A stretch of 64,000 nt of DNA from Ferrimonas sp. YFM (GCF_030296015.1 NZ_AP027368.1:2170001-2234000); one strand, 5' to 3'. Shown: positions 25,466 to 33,540, counted from the first letter of the stretch. Program-made: numbers and translations. Notes: generated by a model from the letters alone, not told the origin.

Positions 25466-25501
25466 GGCCGGTATCGGGCATCAACAGTCCCGGTACCGGC
25501 C
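25466..25501. terminator. Strong hairpin closing the sypJ-R operon
   Basis: A 13-bp stem with one G-T pair (GGCCGGTATCGGG / CCCGGTACCGGCC) around a 10-nt loop, starting 5 bp after the stop codon. There is no downstream T-run, so it may act as a weak terminator or mRNA 3' stabiliser, not a classic rho-independent site. Confidence 0.6.
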
Positions 25502-25555
25502 AAAAATCCCAGGCTTAGGCGCGTCTGCGCTTCCTTCCATTTTGCAAATCGACCA

Positions 25556-25568
25556 TTGCAAAACGCAT
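25556..25568. promoter_or_regulatory. Partial LuxO/SypG-type box before sypA
   Basis: TTGCA-AAA-CGCAT: one perfect half-site and a 3-of-5 second half. It lies exactly 65 bp upstream of the sigma-54 promoter at 25621, the same distance as at 20716/20781. A further TTTTGCAA half-site starts at 25540, so two adjacent weak sites may work together. Confidence 0.5.
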
Positions 25569-25620
25569 TCTCTCTCTGACAAGTGCCATTAAGTTATTGT
25601 ATTTATTGGGTTTGTTTTGT

Positions 25621-25636
25621 TGGCACTCTCTTTGCT
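25621..25636 (+). promoter_or_regulatory. Sigma-54 promoter of the sypA-D operon
   Basis: TGGCAC-TCTCT-TTGCT matches the -24/-12 consensus (TGGCAC-N5-TTGCW) at every conserved base. The predicted start lies about 43 nt upstream of ATG 25691. SypG-type activators drive sypA from such a promoter in V. fischeri. Confidence 0.85.
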
Positions 25637-25690
25637 CAAGGTTAAGGGTCGGAACTGTTCCGGCCCTTTACGAATATTGGGAGAGTGATC

Positions 25691-26011
25691 ATGGCTATTC
25701 AACTGGATCAGACATTGGCACCCACCAAGGTGGCTGCACCCCAGCAGTTCGATATCGACCACATAGGCCCCATCAAGGAGAGTTTTGAAGACCTGCTGAT
25801 GGACAGCGGCCAGTTGGTGGTGGTTGATCTGTCCCAGACCGATTTCATCGACTCCTCCGGCATCGGCGCCATCATCTATCTGTTCAAGCGCCTCAAGAGT
25901 CAACAACGTGTCCTTCAGCTTCAGGGCGTCCATGGCCAGCCCAAGCGCATCCTGACCATGCTCCGGGTCGACAGGGCCATCCCCTTTGTTGGCGGAGAGG
26001 TGGCGGCATGA
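25691..26011 (+). CDS. sypA: STAS-domain regulator, SypA-like
   Basis: A 106-residue single-domain STAS protein (anti-sigma-factor antagonist fold). The phosphorylation loop reads TDFIDSSGIGAII, with serines at 55 and 56; Ser56 is the residue controlled by SypE kinase/phosphatase in V. fischeri SypA. ATG 25691 follows GGGAGAG. It overlaps the next gene by 4 bp and sits behind the best sigma-54 promoter of the window. In V. fischeri unphosphorylated SypA is needed for biofilm formation. No SypE-like kinase/phosphatase is present in this window. Confidence 0.88.
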   Translation: MAIQLDQTLAPTKVAAPQQFDIDHIGPIKESFEDLLMDSGQLVVVDLSQTDFIDSSGIGAIIYLFKRLKSQQRVLQLQGVHGQPKRILTMLRVDRAIPFVGGEVAA

Positions 26012-26835
26012 GAGCATTGTTAGCCGTTGTCATGCTCAGTGGTTGTGCCCAGTGGCCCGAAGAGGGCCAGGGGGGCATGGCGGATGAGAAGACCCCCTGG
26101 GAAAGTTACTTGAATACACCGGCTTTCCAGCAAGAGCAGCAACAGTTGCGTCAGCGCACAGTGGAGGCGCAGATGGGGCTGGATCTGTTGCGATTGCGCG
26201 GCTCTATGGCTTGCCTGCCCGCCCGCCAGATGCAAGCCGAGCTGTTATTGGCCCGGGTCCGGGGGGAACTGGCGGAAGGGCTGTTTGCCGATGCGTCGGA
26301 AAACATGCTGATCCTAGAGGACCAGGTTCACCGCCTGGGTGTTCGCCTTAACTATGTCACCGCCAAGCTGGGGTGCAGCGCGACTTATCGCACGTCGGGC
26401 TCCGACACTGCTGGCGGCCAGGGTGATGCGGACAAGGTGATGGGTTTGCTCCATTCCGAGCAGTTTGCCGACGACCGCTCGGAACTGCTGCCGGAGTTTC
26501 GTCAGAGGTTGGCACGTCTGGCCACCGAGATGAAGGCCCATCCTCACTGGCACCTGAAGATTGCGGGTCATGCGGACCAGAGGGGCAGTGAGCAGTACAA
26601 CCTGGCACTGGCCGGCCGGCGTGCTCAGTCTGTAGCCACCTATCTGCAAGAGCATGGCGTCAGCCCAACCCAGATCTCCGTTGAGGCCAAAGGCGAATCG
26701 CAGCCTGTGGGTGATAACAGCACCCGCACCGGTCGCCTGGCAAACCGGCGGGTCACCCTGCAACTGCTGCAAGGGGAATCGCAGTCCTCACAGGTGGCGC
26801 TGCGCCACTGGGATGATGAGTCGAGGAGAGAGTGA
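26008..26835 (+). CDS. sypB: OmpA-family lipoprotein, SypB-like
   Basis: A 275-residue protein with a short lipoprotein signal (hydrophobic LLAVVMLSGC, cysteine at residue 13), a helical middle part, and a C-terminal OmpA/Pal peptidoglycan-binding domain from about 145 to 260. The domain shows IAGHADQRGSEQYNLALAGR near 189-208 and the closing NRRVTL. It would anchor the export apparatus to peptidoglycan and the outer membrane. It is translationally coupled to the STAS gene before it and to the export gene after it, exactly the sypA-B-C arrangement. Confidence 0.87.
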   Translation: MRALLAVVMLSGCAQWPEEGQGGMADEKTPWESYLNTPAFQQEQQQLRQRTVEAQMGLDLLRLRGSMACLPARQMQAELLLARVRGELAEGLFADASENMLILEDQVHRLGVRLNYVTAKLGCSATYRTSGSDTAGGQGDADKVMGLLHSEQFADDRSELLPEFRQRLARLATEMKAHPHWHLKIAGHADQRGSEQYNLALAGRRAQSVATYLQEHGVSPTQISVEAKGESQPVGDNSTRTGRLANRRVTLQLLQGESQSSQVALRHWDDESRRE

Positions 26836-28922
26836 TGAGATACCTCTGTCTGCTTGTGATGATGCTGGTGTTCTTTCCTGTTCAGGCCGAAGAGGAGCGG
26901 CGCCTGAAGCCCGGCGACAGCCTGATGGTCCTGCTGCCTGGTGAGCCTGACTTCGACCAGCCGTTTCAGCTGGACAACCAGGGAAAGATCCGGCTGCCGG
27001 AAGCGGGCAGGGTGGCGCTGCGCGGCAAAACCCTGGAGCAGGCAAAGGTGACCATCAAACTGGCCCTGTCCAGTGTCTACCTCAACCTGGACCAGTTTGA
27101 TCTTGAGCTCGAAGCCCCTCAACTGCTGATTCGGGTGCTGGGTTATGTGGATGCACCGGGGGAGGTGCTGCTGCCCGCCGACGGCAATGTGCAGATGGCC
27201 ATCGAAGCCGCCGGGGGCCTGCGTCCCGGTGCCCAGCTGGACCGCCTCCAGGTTCAGCGAGGTGACGAGATCATCCCCTTCGATTACAAGGCGTACCTGG
27301 ACAGCGGTAACGACCGTCTGCTGCCCCCACTGAAAAGTGAGGATCGTCTGTTTGTGCCGGCCTCTCCGTTGACTGGAAACGTTGAAGTGAATTTTGATGC
27401 CCGGTCATTGATCGCCGGTGGGGATGGGGCGGGTAAGCGCGAGGCCATTACCCTGTTTGGCGAGGTGCGTAATCCCGGCACCTTCTCCATCAAGGGGGAG
27501 ATGACCCTGGTGGATGCGCTGATGCGGGCGGAAGGGGTGACCCGCTATGGCGACGTCAGCCACATCCGGGTGATCACCGAAAACGTTCCCTACCTGTTCG
27601 ATCTGAAAAGTTATCTGGACGAAGGGGAGTCCAAAACCCTGCCGCCGGTGGGGCCTGGTACCCTGGTGTATGTGCCCATTCAGGTGGACGTGGTGTCCAA
27701 CACCCAGAGGACGGTGTATGTGATGGGTGAGGTTCAGCAGCCGGGCGCCTATGAGACCGGCGATCAGGTGACCTTCCTGGATCTGCTGGCCAATGCCGGG
27801 GGCCCGACCCGCTTCGCCGAAACCCGTAACATCCGCCTGCTGCGCCAGAACCAGAGTGTGGTGGAGGTGGATCTGCTCTCTTACACCGAAAGCCGTCAGA
27901 GTGCGCCTCTGCCCGCCATCGAGCCCGGTGACGTCATCTTCGTGCCAGAGAAAACCGACGTTAACGAAAAATCCTGGCTGAAGATCCCCTCGGATCGGGC
28001 GATCAAGATCGTCGGCGCCATGAACAAACCCGGCCGCTATGAGTGGGACGACGCCATGTCCTTCCTGGACCTGTTTGCCCATGCGGAGGGGCCCAAACAA
28101 CACGCCAACCTGGCGGAGATTGAAATCCTCAAGGAGAGTGGCGACAAGTACGTGTTCGACCTGGACAAGTTCATCAAGCAGGGGGGCAGCTATGCCGCGC
28201 TGCCGGACCTGGAAGCGGGGGACACCGTCATCGTCAACGAACTGCCTTGGGATCCCACGGACAACAAGTCTTCCTGGATTCGACAAGGGCCGGAAAGTTC
28301 CATCTATGTGTTCGGTCAGGTGGAGTCCCCCGGTCGTTACGCCTTTACCTCGCAGCTGAGCTTCCTGGACATCCTGGCCGCGGCGGATGGCCCCACAGAT
28401 GAGGCGGATCTGGGGCAGATACGCATCACCCACAGAGATGGCAGCCAGGCCAGGGTGACTCAGCTGAATCTCGCCCGCTATTTCGAAACCGGTGATGAGA
28501 GTGTGCTGCCCAAGGTGTTGCCTGGGGACACCATCTTCCTGCCCCAGAGAGACAGGCAGTGGCTGGAGAAACCCGCAGAGCAGGTGGTGCGCCTGATGGG
28601 GGCGGTGAACAAACCGGGCCGCTACAGTTTCGACGACACCATGAACCTGCTGGATCTGCTGGCTGAAGCCGGTGGCCCTAAGGAGAACGCCTACATCGAA
28701 AAGATCATCGTGGTTCAGCACAGCTGTTGTGAGCCTCAGGCCAGGGTGTTTGATCTCAAGGAGTTTGTCCTTCGGCCTAACTATGCGCAGATCCCTGTGC
28801 TGCGCCCCGGAGATACCGTGTACGTTCCGGATGAGGAGCAGTCCAACTGGCACGTCTTTATCAATGGCGTTCGTGATGCCCTGAGCATCGTTGCCCTGGT
28901 TGCCCTGGGAGGTGCCATATGA
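26832..28922 (+). CDS. sypC: Polysaccharide export protein with six SLBB repeats, SypC-like
   Basis: A 696-residue periplasmic/outer-membrane protein with a cleavable signal peptide (FFPVQAEE, cut near residue 19). An N-terminal poly-export domain (LKPGDSLMVLLPG near 25-37) follows, then six SLBB repeats, each opening with hydrophobic-x-G-x-x-x-x-P-G: LGYVDAPG, FGEVRNPG, MGEVQQPG, VGAMNKPG, FGQVESPG and MGAVNKPG. It ends in a hydrophobic stretch. Wza has two or three SLBB-type domains, so this one is unusually long. There is no lipobox cysteine. It would form the secretion channel for the polysaccharide; position and neighbours match sypC. Confidence 0.88.
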   Translation: MMRYLCLLVMMLVFFPVQAEEERRLKPGDSLMVLLPGEPDFDQPFQLDNQGKIRLPEAGRVALRGKTLEQAKVTIKLALSSVYLNLDQFDLELEAPQLLIRVLGYVDAPGEVLLPADGNVQMAIEAAGGLRPGAQLDRLQVQRGDEIIPFDYKAYLDSGNDRLLPPLKSEDRLFVPASPLTGNVEVNFDARSLIAGGDGAGKREAITLFGEVRNPGTFSIKGEMTLVDALMRAEGVTRYGDVSHIRVITENVPYLFDLKSYLDEGESKTLPPVGPGTLVYVPIQVDVVSNTQRTVYVMGEVQQPGAYETGDQVTFLDLLANAGGPTRFAETRNIRLLRQNQSVVEVDLLSYTESRQSAPLPAIEPGDVIFVPEKTDVNEKSWLKIPSDRAIKIVGAMNKPGRYEWDDAMSFLDLFAHAEGPKQHANLAEIEILKESGDKYVFDLDKFIKQGGSYAALPDLEAGDTVIVNELPWDPTDNKSSWIRQGPESSIYVFGQVESPGRYAFTSQLSFLDILAAADGPTDEADLGQIRITHRDGSQARVTQLNLARYFETGDESVLPKVLPGDTIFLPQRDRQWLEKPAEQVVRLMGAVNKPGRYSFDDTMNLLDLLAEAGGPKENAYIEKIIVVQHSCCEPQARVFDLKEFVLRPNYAQIPVLRPGDTVYVPDEEQSNWHVFINGVRDALSIVALVALGGAI

Positions 28923-29563
28923 CCCTGAGACAGGATCCCTTCAGCGGCCTGACCACCCTGGTTCAGAGCAAGGGGGTGGCCAGTCTGGCCATCGCCGATC
29001 TTGGCGGAGGCAGTGCTGCCTGGGTCAGTCAGGCCCTGGCCCAGAGGCTTCAATCCCTCGGCGATGCCACCCTGATGCTGGAGTTGGCGGAACAATCGCA
29101 TGCAAGCTGGAGTCTGGACGACATCAGCGCTCATACGGCCATCAGCAATCAGGGTGGCCTGGCCTACCTGGGGGCGCCTGAGCAGCATAGGCCCCTTCAG
29201 TTGAACAGCCTGGTGCAGGCTTTGCTCAGGTGGCAACAGGAGTTTTGCACCGTAGTGGTCCATGCCGGATCGGCACTTGAGGAGAGGGGCATCTTGGCCA
29301 TCTCTGGCTGTCAGGGTGTATTGCTGGTGGTGGATGGCGGGCGCGACGATGAAGAGAAGCTTGAACGCCTCAAGGTTCGCCTGAAGCATCAGGGGGTAAT
29401 GCTGATGGGGGTGGTACACAATCGCAGCGCACTGCCGACTCTGGGCCGGGAACTGGCCGCATCCCTGACACGACGTCTTGGCTGGTTGTCCCGCCACAAC
29501 TGGTTTGAACGCCTGCAGGGCTGGCTGCAGCAGAACCGTTTTCTCAATGGCCATTGGAGCTAA
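28919..29563 (+). CDS. CpsD/Wzc-like P-loop protein lacking the Walker A motif, SypD position
   Basis: A 214-residue protein shaped like the cytoplasmic ATPase half of bacterial tyrosine kinases. The Walker A place (residues 26-36) reads ADLGGGSAAWV, without the lysine and serine/threonine of GxxGxGKS/T. A Walker A' strand-like LMLELAEQ and a hydrophobic strand with VVVHAGSA are still recognisable, as is a VLLVVDGG strand near 144. No C-terminal tyrosine cluster is present; the end is basic and tryptophan-rich. It is probably catalytically dead, and a structural partner of the Wzz-like protein at 21185. It overlaps the export gene by 4 bp. It could also be a distant ParA-like protein. Confidence 0.65.
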   Translation: MTLRQDPFSGLTTLVQSKGVASLAIADLGGGSAAWVSQALAQRLQSLGDATLMLELAEQSHASWSLDDISAHTAISNQGGLAYLGAPEQHRPLQLNSLVQALLRWQQEFCTVVVHAGSALEERGILAISGCQGVLLVVDGGRDDEEKLERLKVRLKHQGVMLMGVVHNRSALPTLGRELAASLTRRLGWLSRHNWFERLQGWLQQNRFLNGHWS

Positions 29564-29677
29564 GCCACTGTCCAGGGTGGTTTATATAAATTAATCAACT
29601 TTTTTAGTCACTTCCTAGCAATTGCGCCCGCTAGTCACCTACAATTTTATCTGTAGAGGCATAGAGGGAGCTTTGCC

Positions 29678-31105
29678 ATGGCGCAGTCGCAACATCGCGT
29701 ACTACTGATTGAAGACACCGAGTCGCTAGCTCGGGTGTATCAAGCCTATCTGAAAGAGAGCAGTGTCTCGGTGGAACATGTGACCACCTTTGCCCAGGCC
29801 AAAGAGAGCCTGGTCAGGCAACTGCCCTCCTTGGTTCTTCTGGACCTTCACCTTCCGGATCAGGATGGCATCGAGCTGCTGAGGATGCTGCACAACAGCG
29901 GCTGCACCGTGCCGGTTATTGTGATCACCGCCAACAGCTCTGTGGAAACCGCCGTGGAGGCGATGCGCCTCGGCGCCTACGATTTCGTCACCAAACCGGT
30001 GGAGGCCAGGCGCCTTCAGGTCACGGTTCACAACGCCCTGAACTACTACGCGCTCAACCGCCTCGTTGATCAGCTCGAAAACCGTCAGGCCAGAGCCAGT
30101 TTCCATCAGTTTGTCGGGGCCAGCACTTCGATGCAGGCGGTCTACCAGATGATTGAGCGCAGTGCCCGTAGCCGGGCGACGGTCTTTGTCCTGGGAGAAA
30201 GTGGCACGGGTAAGGAGTTGTGCGCCGAGGCGCTGCATCAGGAGTCGGCCCGCAAGGAGAACCCCTTTATTCCGCTGAATTGTGCGGCCATCCCCAAGGA
30301 GCTGGTGGAGAGTGAACTCTTTGGCCATGTGAAGGGGGCCTTTACCGGTGCTCAGAAGGAGCGGCAGGGGGCGGTGATGGCCGCCAACGGTGGTACCCTT
30401 TTCCTGGATGAGATCTGCGAGATGGAGCTGGATCTGCAGGCCAAGCTGCTGCGCTTCCTGCAAACCTCAACCATTCAGCCCGTTGGCAGTGACGAGCGAA
30501 TCAAAGTGGACGTTCGCATCGTCTGCGCCAGCAACCGCGATCCCTGGAAAGAGGTAGAGGAGGGGCGTTTCCGTGAAGATCTCTATTACCGCTTGCATGT
30601 CCTGCCCATCCATCTGCCTCCCCTGAGGCAGAGGGGAGACGACATCCTTCTGTTGGCAAAGCGCTTTTTACAGGCCTATGGCGCCGAGGAGGGCAAACGC
30701 TTCGTCGGATTCAGCCGCCAGGCCGAGTGGATCATGAGCAAGTTTGGCTGGCCAGGGAATGTTCGTCAGCTGCAGAACCTGATGCGTCAACTGGCGGTGA
30801 TTCACCCCGGGGGCAAGGTGGCCAGTGAAGATCTTCCGCCGCCGCTGAACAAGGTGGCCTGTGACGAGGGCTCAGAAGGCGCCGCCCAGTTTCAGTGGGC
30901 CCGCCCGCCACAGCAGGCGGCCGTTAAGGAGAGGGCAGAGGCGACCGTGGCGGTGCCCGAGCCTCAGTCTTTGGCCGACATCGAAAGGCAGGCCATTGAG
31001 GAGGCCATCGAACGGTGCAATGGCAATATCACCCAGGCGGCCAACCTGTTGGAGGTGAGCCCCTCCACCATCTATCGCAAGATGCAGGTGTGGCAACAGG
31101 CTTAG
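29678..31105 (+). CDS. sypG: Sigma-54-dependent response regulator, SypG/LuxO-like
   Basis: A 475-residue NtrC-class activator. Receiver domain at 1-125 with phospho-acceptor D56 (LLDLHLPD) and the acidic pair E12-D13; AAA+ domain at about 145-380 with Walker A GESGTGKE at 173-180 and the sigma-54 contact loop GAFTGA at 220-225; Fis-type helix-turn-helix at about 430-475. Sequence is closest to LuxO and SypG (AEALHQES, CEMELDLQAKLLRFLQT, DPWKEVEEGRFREDLYYRLHVLP). It is the obvious activator for the five -24/-12 promoters of this locus and for the TTGCA-N3-TGCAA boxes. It is 114 bp after the sypD-like gene and converges with a glycosyltransferase gene. Confidence 0.92.
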   Translation: MAQSQHRVLLIEDTESLARVYQAYLKESSVSVEHVTTFAQAKESLVRQLPSLVLLDLHLPDQDGIELLRMLHNSGCTVPVIVITANSSVETAVEAMRLGAYDFVTKPVEARRLQVTVHNALNYYALNRLVDQLENRQARASFHQFVGASTSMQAVYQMIERSARSRATVFVLGESGTGKELCAEALHQESARKENPFIPLNCAAIPKELVESELFGHVKGAFTGAQKERQGAVMAANGGTLFLDEICEMELDLQAKLLRFLQTSTIQPVGSDERIKVDVRIVCASNRDPWKEVEEGRFREDLYYRLHVLPIHLPPLRQRGDDILLLAKRFLQAYGAEEGKRFVGFSRQAEWIMSKFGWPGNVRQLQNLMRQLAVIHPGGKVASEDLPPPLNKVACDEGSEGAAQFQWARPPQQAAVKERAEATVAVPEPQSLADIERQAIEEAIERCNGNITQAANLLEVSPSTIYRKMQVWQQA

Positions 31106-31107
31106 GG

Positions 31108-32157
31108 TTAACCCTGCAGGTCTGCCCTGGCCTCCCTGTCAGGGTCGTCTGCATCTCGAGAACACTGACCGTAGAGTGACAGGCACAGGGCGAGGCTGTC
31201 GTCGCCACTCCAGTGGTGAATGATGCGCTCTTTGGCCTTGGCACTCAATTCGGCTAACCGATGAGCAGGATGGCTTGCCATCTGAATCACTGCCTGTGTC
31301 ATGGCGTCCATGTTACCGGACTCGACCAGAGTACCTACCTGGTTATCCACCAATTGCGACAGGTCACCCACGTCGAAGGCGATAACAGGAACGCCACAGG
31401 CCATGGCCTCCAGCGCCACCATGGGCAGGCCTTCGTATCTGGATGTCAGGATGAGGGCGTCCAGTTCCGGCAGGCGGCGGGGCATATCAGCGACCTGACC
31501 ATGATGCACTATGGCGCTGCCTTTGATGAGACTGACCATCTCGCCATCTCCGAAACTGTGCCAACGGTACTGAGGCAGTGCTCGGGAAAGCGCGACAAAA
31601 CGGTCGAAGCCCTTGTCCGCGCACAGGCGACCGACGAAACCCAGGGTAAAGGGGCGCCCGAAACGGCTTTTGCAAACCGTTGGCCGGCTGACCCAGTTAC
31701 GAATCAACCGGCAATCGCCGCCGACTCTGTGCTGAATGGCCCGGGACACGGCCAGATTCAGGCTCAGGGAGGAGCTTTGCAGGTCGGCCCAAAGGTACAG
31801 GGCCAGTTTACCCTTACCGGGGTCACCGTTATGAAAGGTGGTGACACAAGGGCGGCCGCTGCCCAGGGTGGCCATGCGGCACAATATGGATGCCTTGTAG
31901 CCGTGTGCGTGCAATACCCCTTGCTGATGGTGCCGTTTCAATTGGGACAGCTTATGGTGCCAGCGACCATTTAATTCAATAAAAGCAACTTTTTGCATCT
32001 TGAGTTGCAAAATGAAACTAGACTCTGGGTAAGATGAGATAAGGACCACTTCAACCTTACGACCCGACAGCTTCAACCTGTGGTAGAGCTGACAGACATG
32101 CGCCTCGATACCGCCGTAGTGACGGCCATCCAGGACCAGTTTGATGGTGGGAAGCAT
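31108..32157 (-). CDS. Group 1 glycosyltransferase at the right flank of the syp-like cluster
   Basis: A 349-residue GT4 enzyme. It opens IKLVLDGRHYGGIEAHVCQL, with HGYKASILCRM near 92-102, a C-terminal domain start FTLGFVGRLCADKGFDRFV near 190-208, and donor-site SRYEGLPMVALEAMACGVPVIAF near 258-280. ATG 32157 has AGGA about 9 bp upstream; the longer frame to 32346 runs through the intergenic region and is not credible. It is tail-to-tail with sypG (2 bp apart) and has its own sigma-54 element (32199-32214), suggesting it belongs to the same regulon, perhaps as the counterpart of SypH or SypI. Confidence 0.86.
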   Translation of the reverse strand: MLPTIKLVLDGRHYGGIEAHVCQLYHRLKLSGRKVEVVLISSYPESSFILQLKMQKVAFIELNGRWHHKLSQLKRHHQQGVLHAHGYKASILCRMATLGSGRPCVTTFHNGDPGKGKLALYLWADLQSSSLSLNLAVSRAIQHRVGGDCRLIRNWVSRPTVCKSRFGRPFTLGFVGRLCADKGFDRFVALSRALPQYRWHSFGDGEMVSLIKGSAIVHHGQVADMPRRLPELDALILTSRYEGLPMVALEAMACGVPVIAFDVGDLSQLVDNQVGTLVESGNMDAMTQAVIQMASHPAHRLAELSAKAKERIIHHWSGDDSLALCLSLYGQCSRDADDPDREARADLQG

Positions 32158-32198
32158 AGGCCATTGTCCTGCAGGAGAGGGATTGTGATTACAACTCT

Positions 32199-32214
32199 TG
32201 CATCGATAGTGCCA
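32199..32214 (-). promoter_or_regulatory. Sigma-54 promoter of the right-flank glycosyltransferase
   Basis: Read on the minus strand: TGGCAC-TATCG-ATGCA. The -24 hexamer is perfect, the -12 element one base off TTGCA, and GG-to-GC spacing is 12. The predicted start is about 30 nt before ATG 32157. I find no clear TTGCA-N3-TGCAA box about 65 bp upstream, where the other promoters have theirs. Confidence 0.62.
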
Positions 32215-32257
32215 GATTGCGTATTTGGAGCAGAATTTGCCTATACAAGGAGAGATG

Positions 32258-32602
32258 ATGGCAGTGATTCTCAATGAAAACTCCATAAGGAACCTGGCCA
32301 GTGACGCCGGCGAGGATCTGCTTGGGGAGCTGATTACGGTGTTCATTGATGAGATGGGCTACAGAAAGACTCAGGTGGAAGAGGCTTGTTTGCTTTACCA
32401 GTATCAGGAGCTGGCCCACAGTATCAAAGGCTCCGCCCTGACCTTCGGCGCAGAAGCCCTGGCTGAGCTGGCCTCGGTGATCGAACGCCGCGCTAAAGGG
32501 GGGGACGATCTGGTGAAGGAGCAACTGCCCGAACTGGTCGACTGCCTGGTTGAGACTCGTGACCGGTATCAGGGCTACCTGGACGGGTTGGAGTCAGCCT
32601 GA
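32258..32602 (+). CDS. Stand-alone Hpt phosphotransfer protein (LuxU-like)
   Basis: A 114-residue single Hpt domain. The phosphorylatable histidine is in AHSIKGSALTFGAEALAELA, near residue 56. Length and fold match LuxU, the phosphorelay protein that feeds LuxO. ATG 32258 is 5 bp after AAGGAG; ATG 32255 is also possible. It lies 1.2 kb from the LuxO/SypG-like regulator and is the obvious phosphate donor for it. In V. fischeri the Hpt domain of SypF does this job. No hybrid kinase for it is in the window. Its 3' end overlaps the convergent yvcK gene by 28 bp. Confidence 0.85.
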   Translation: MAVILNENSIRNLASDAGEDLLGELITVFIDEMGYRKTQVEEACLLYQYQELAHSIKGSALTFGAEALAELASVIERRAKGGDDLVKEQLPELVDCLVETRDRYQGYLDGLESA

Positions 32603-33450
32603 ATGATCTCATGCAGTGCCTGGCCGAGAAGCACAGGGCTGTGATAAGGGGAGTCCAGTGGCGCCAGGGGGCGATACTGGGTGTGACTGTCCTGATCATC
32701 TGATTCTCCGTTGCACAGCAACAGATCCACCTTGATGCCCGTCAGAGTATGCAGAAGCTCTCTCTGCTGCTCCGGGGCACACTCACCGACGGCGCCGTGT
32801 TCGGGCGCCAGATTCGCGATCATCACCAGGGGAACCTGCCTCTGCAGCAATGCCTGGCGTATCTCCGGCACCAGCAGTGGCGGTGCCAGGCTGGTGATGA
32901 TGCTGCCGGGGCCAATCACCACCATGTCGGCGCGCTTGAGTTGCTCCAGGGCTTCGTCACAGGCCGGTACCCTGGGATAGAGGCTGAGTTCATTTGGCAG
33001 CATGGCGGCGCCATCGATCTCCACTTCGCCCACTCTGATGCTGCCGTCCTGATAGCCGGCTTTCAGCTGGGTTGGCAGTTCAGCCATGGGGATAAGGGCG
33101 TGGGGTACTTCCAGAAGGCGGCACAGAAGTTCAACCGCATCGCTGGGGCGCACGCAAAGGCTGTCCAGGGCTTGCAACATAAGGTTGCCCAGGTTGTGAC
33201 CGTTGAGCTCGGATTGTTCATCGAATCTGAAGTCCAGAAGCAGTCTGCCGAGATGATCCGCGCTCACCAGGCTGCTCAGGCAGTTCCTGATGTCTCCGAA
33301 GGCGATGCCGCCAAAGTTTTCCCTCAGGCGCCCGGTTGAGCCGCCGTTGTCTGTGGTGGCGATAATGGCGGACAGATTCATAGGGTAGGGGGAGAGGGCC
33401 TGTAAAACCCGGCTGAGACCGTGGCCTCCGCCCATGGCTACAACGTTCAT
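32575..33450 (-). CDS. yvcK: YvcK/CofD-like UDP-sugar-binding protein (gluconeogenesis factor family)
   Basis: A 291-residue protein with the YvcK/YbhK nucleotide-binding signature VVAMGGGHGLSRVLQAL at 3-19 and ATTDNGGSTGRLRENF near 31-46, then GDIRNCLSSL and VIGPGSIITSLAPPLLVPEI near 172-191. YvcK of Bacillus binds UDP-N-acetylglucosamine and supports cell-wall homeostasis on gluconeogenic substrates; E. coli YbhK is the closest relative. It overlaps the Hpt gene tail-to-tail. Placement next to a sugar-nucleotide-consuming exopolysaccharide locus may be coincidental. Confidence 0.9.
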   Translation of the reverse strand: MNVVAMGGGHGLSRVLQALSPYPMNLSAIIATTDNGGSTGRLRENFGGIAFGDIRNCLSSLVSADHLGRLLLDFRFDEQSELNGHNLGNLMLQALDSLCVRPSDAVELLCRLLEVPHALIPMAELPTQLKAGYQDGSIRVGEVEIDGAAMLPNELSLYPRVPACDEALEQLKRADMVVIGPGSIITSLAPPLLVPEIRQALLQRQVPLVMIANLAPEHGAVGECAPEQQRELLHTLTGIKVDLLLCNGESDDQDSHTQYRPLAPLDSPYHSPVLLGQALHEIIQADSNPSR

Positions 33451-33540
33451 AATGTTGACCGCAGACTAGTCATATATAGTTGAATAATGACGCATATCTG
33501 CATGACTTCAAATTAATTACCCTAAAATTTCTTAATTGCC

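Noticed and set aside
31991-32013. TTTTGCA-N8-TGCAAAA inverted repeat that resembles the enhancer half-sites
   Set aside because: It lies inside the coding part of the right-flank glycosyltransferase, downstream of its promoter, and the half-site spacing does not match TTGCA-N3-TGCAA.
32225-32241. A -24/-12-like sequence (TTGGAGC-N5-TTTGCC) directly before the Hpt gene
   Set aside because: The spacing is right, but the predicted start of transcription (about 32252) would fall inside the ribosome binding site of ATG 32258, and the -24 hexamer is poor. I do not count it among the sigma-54 promoters.
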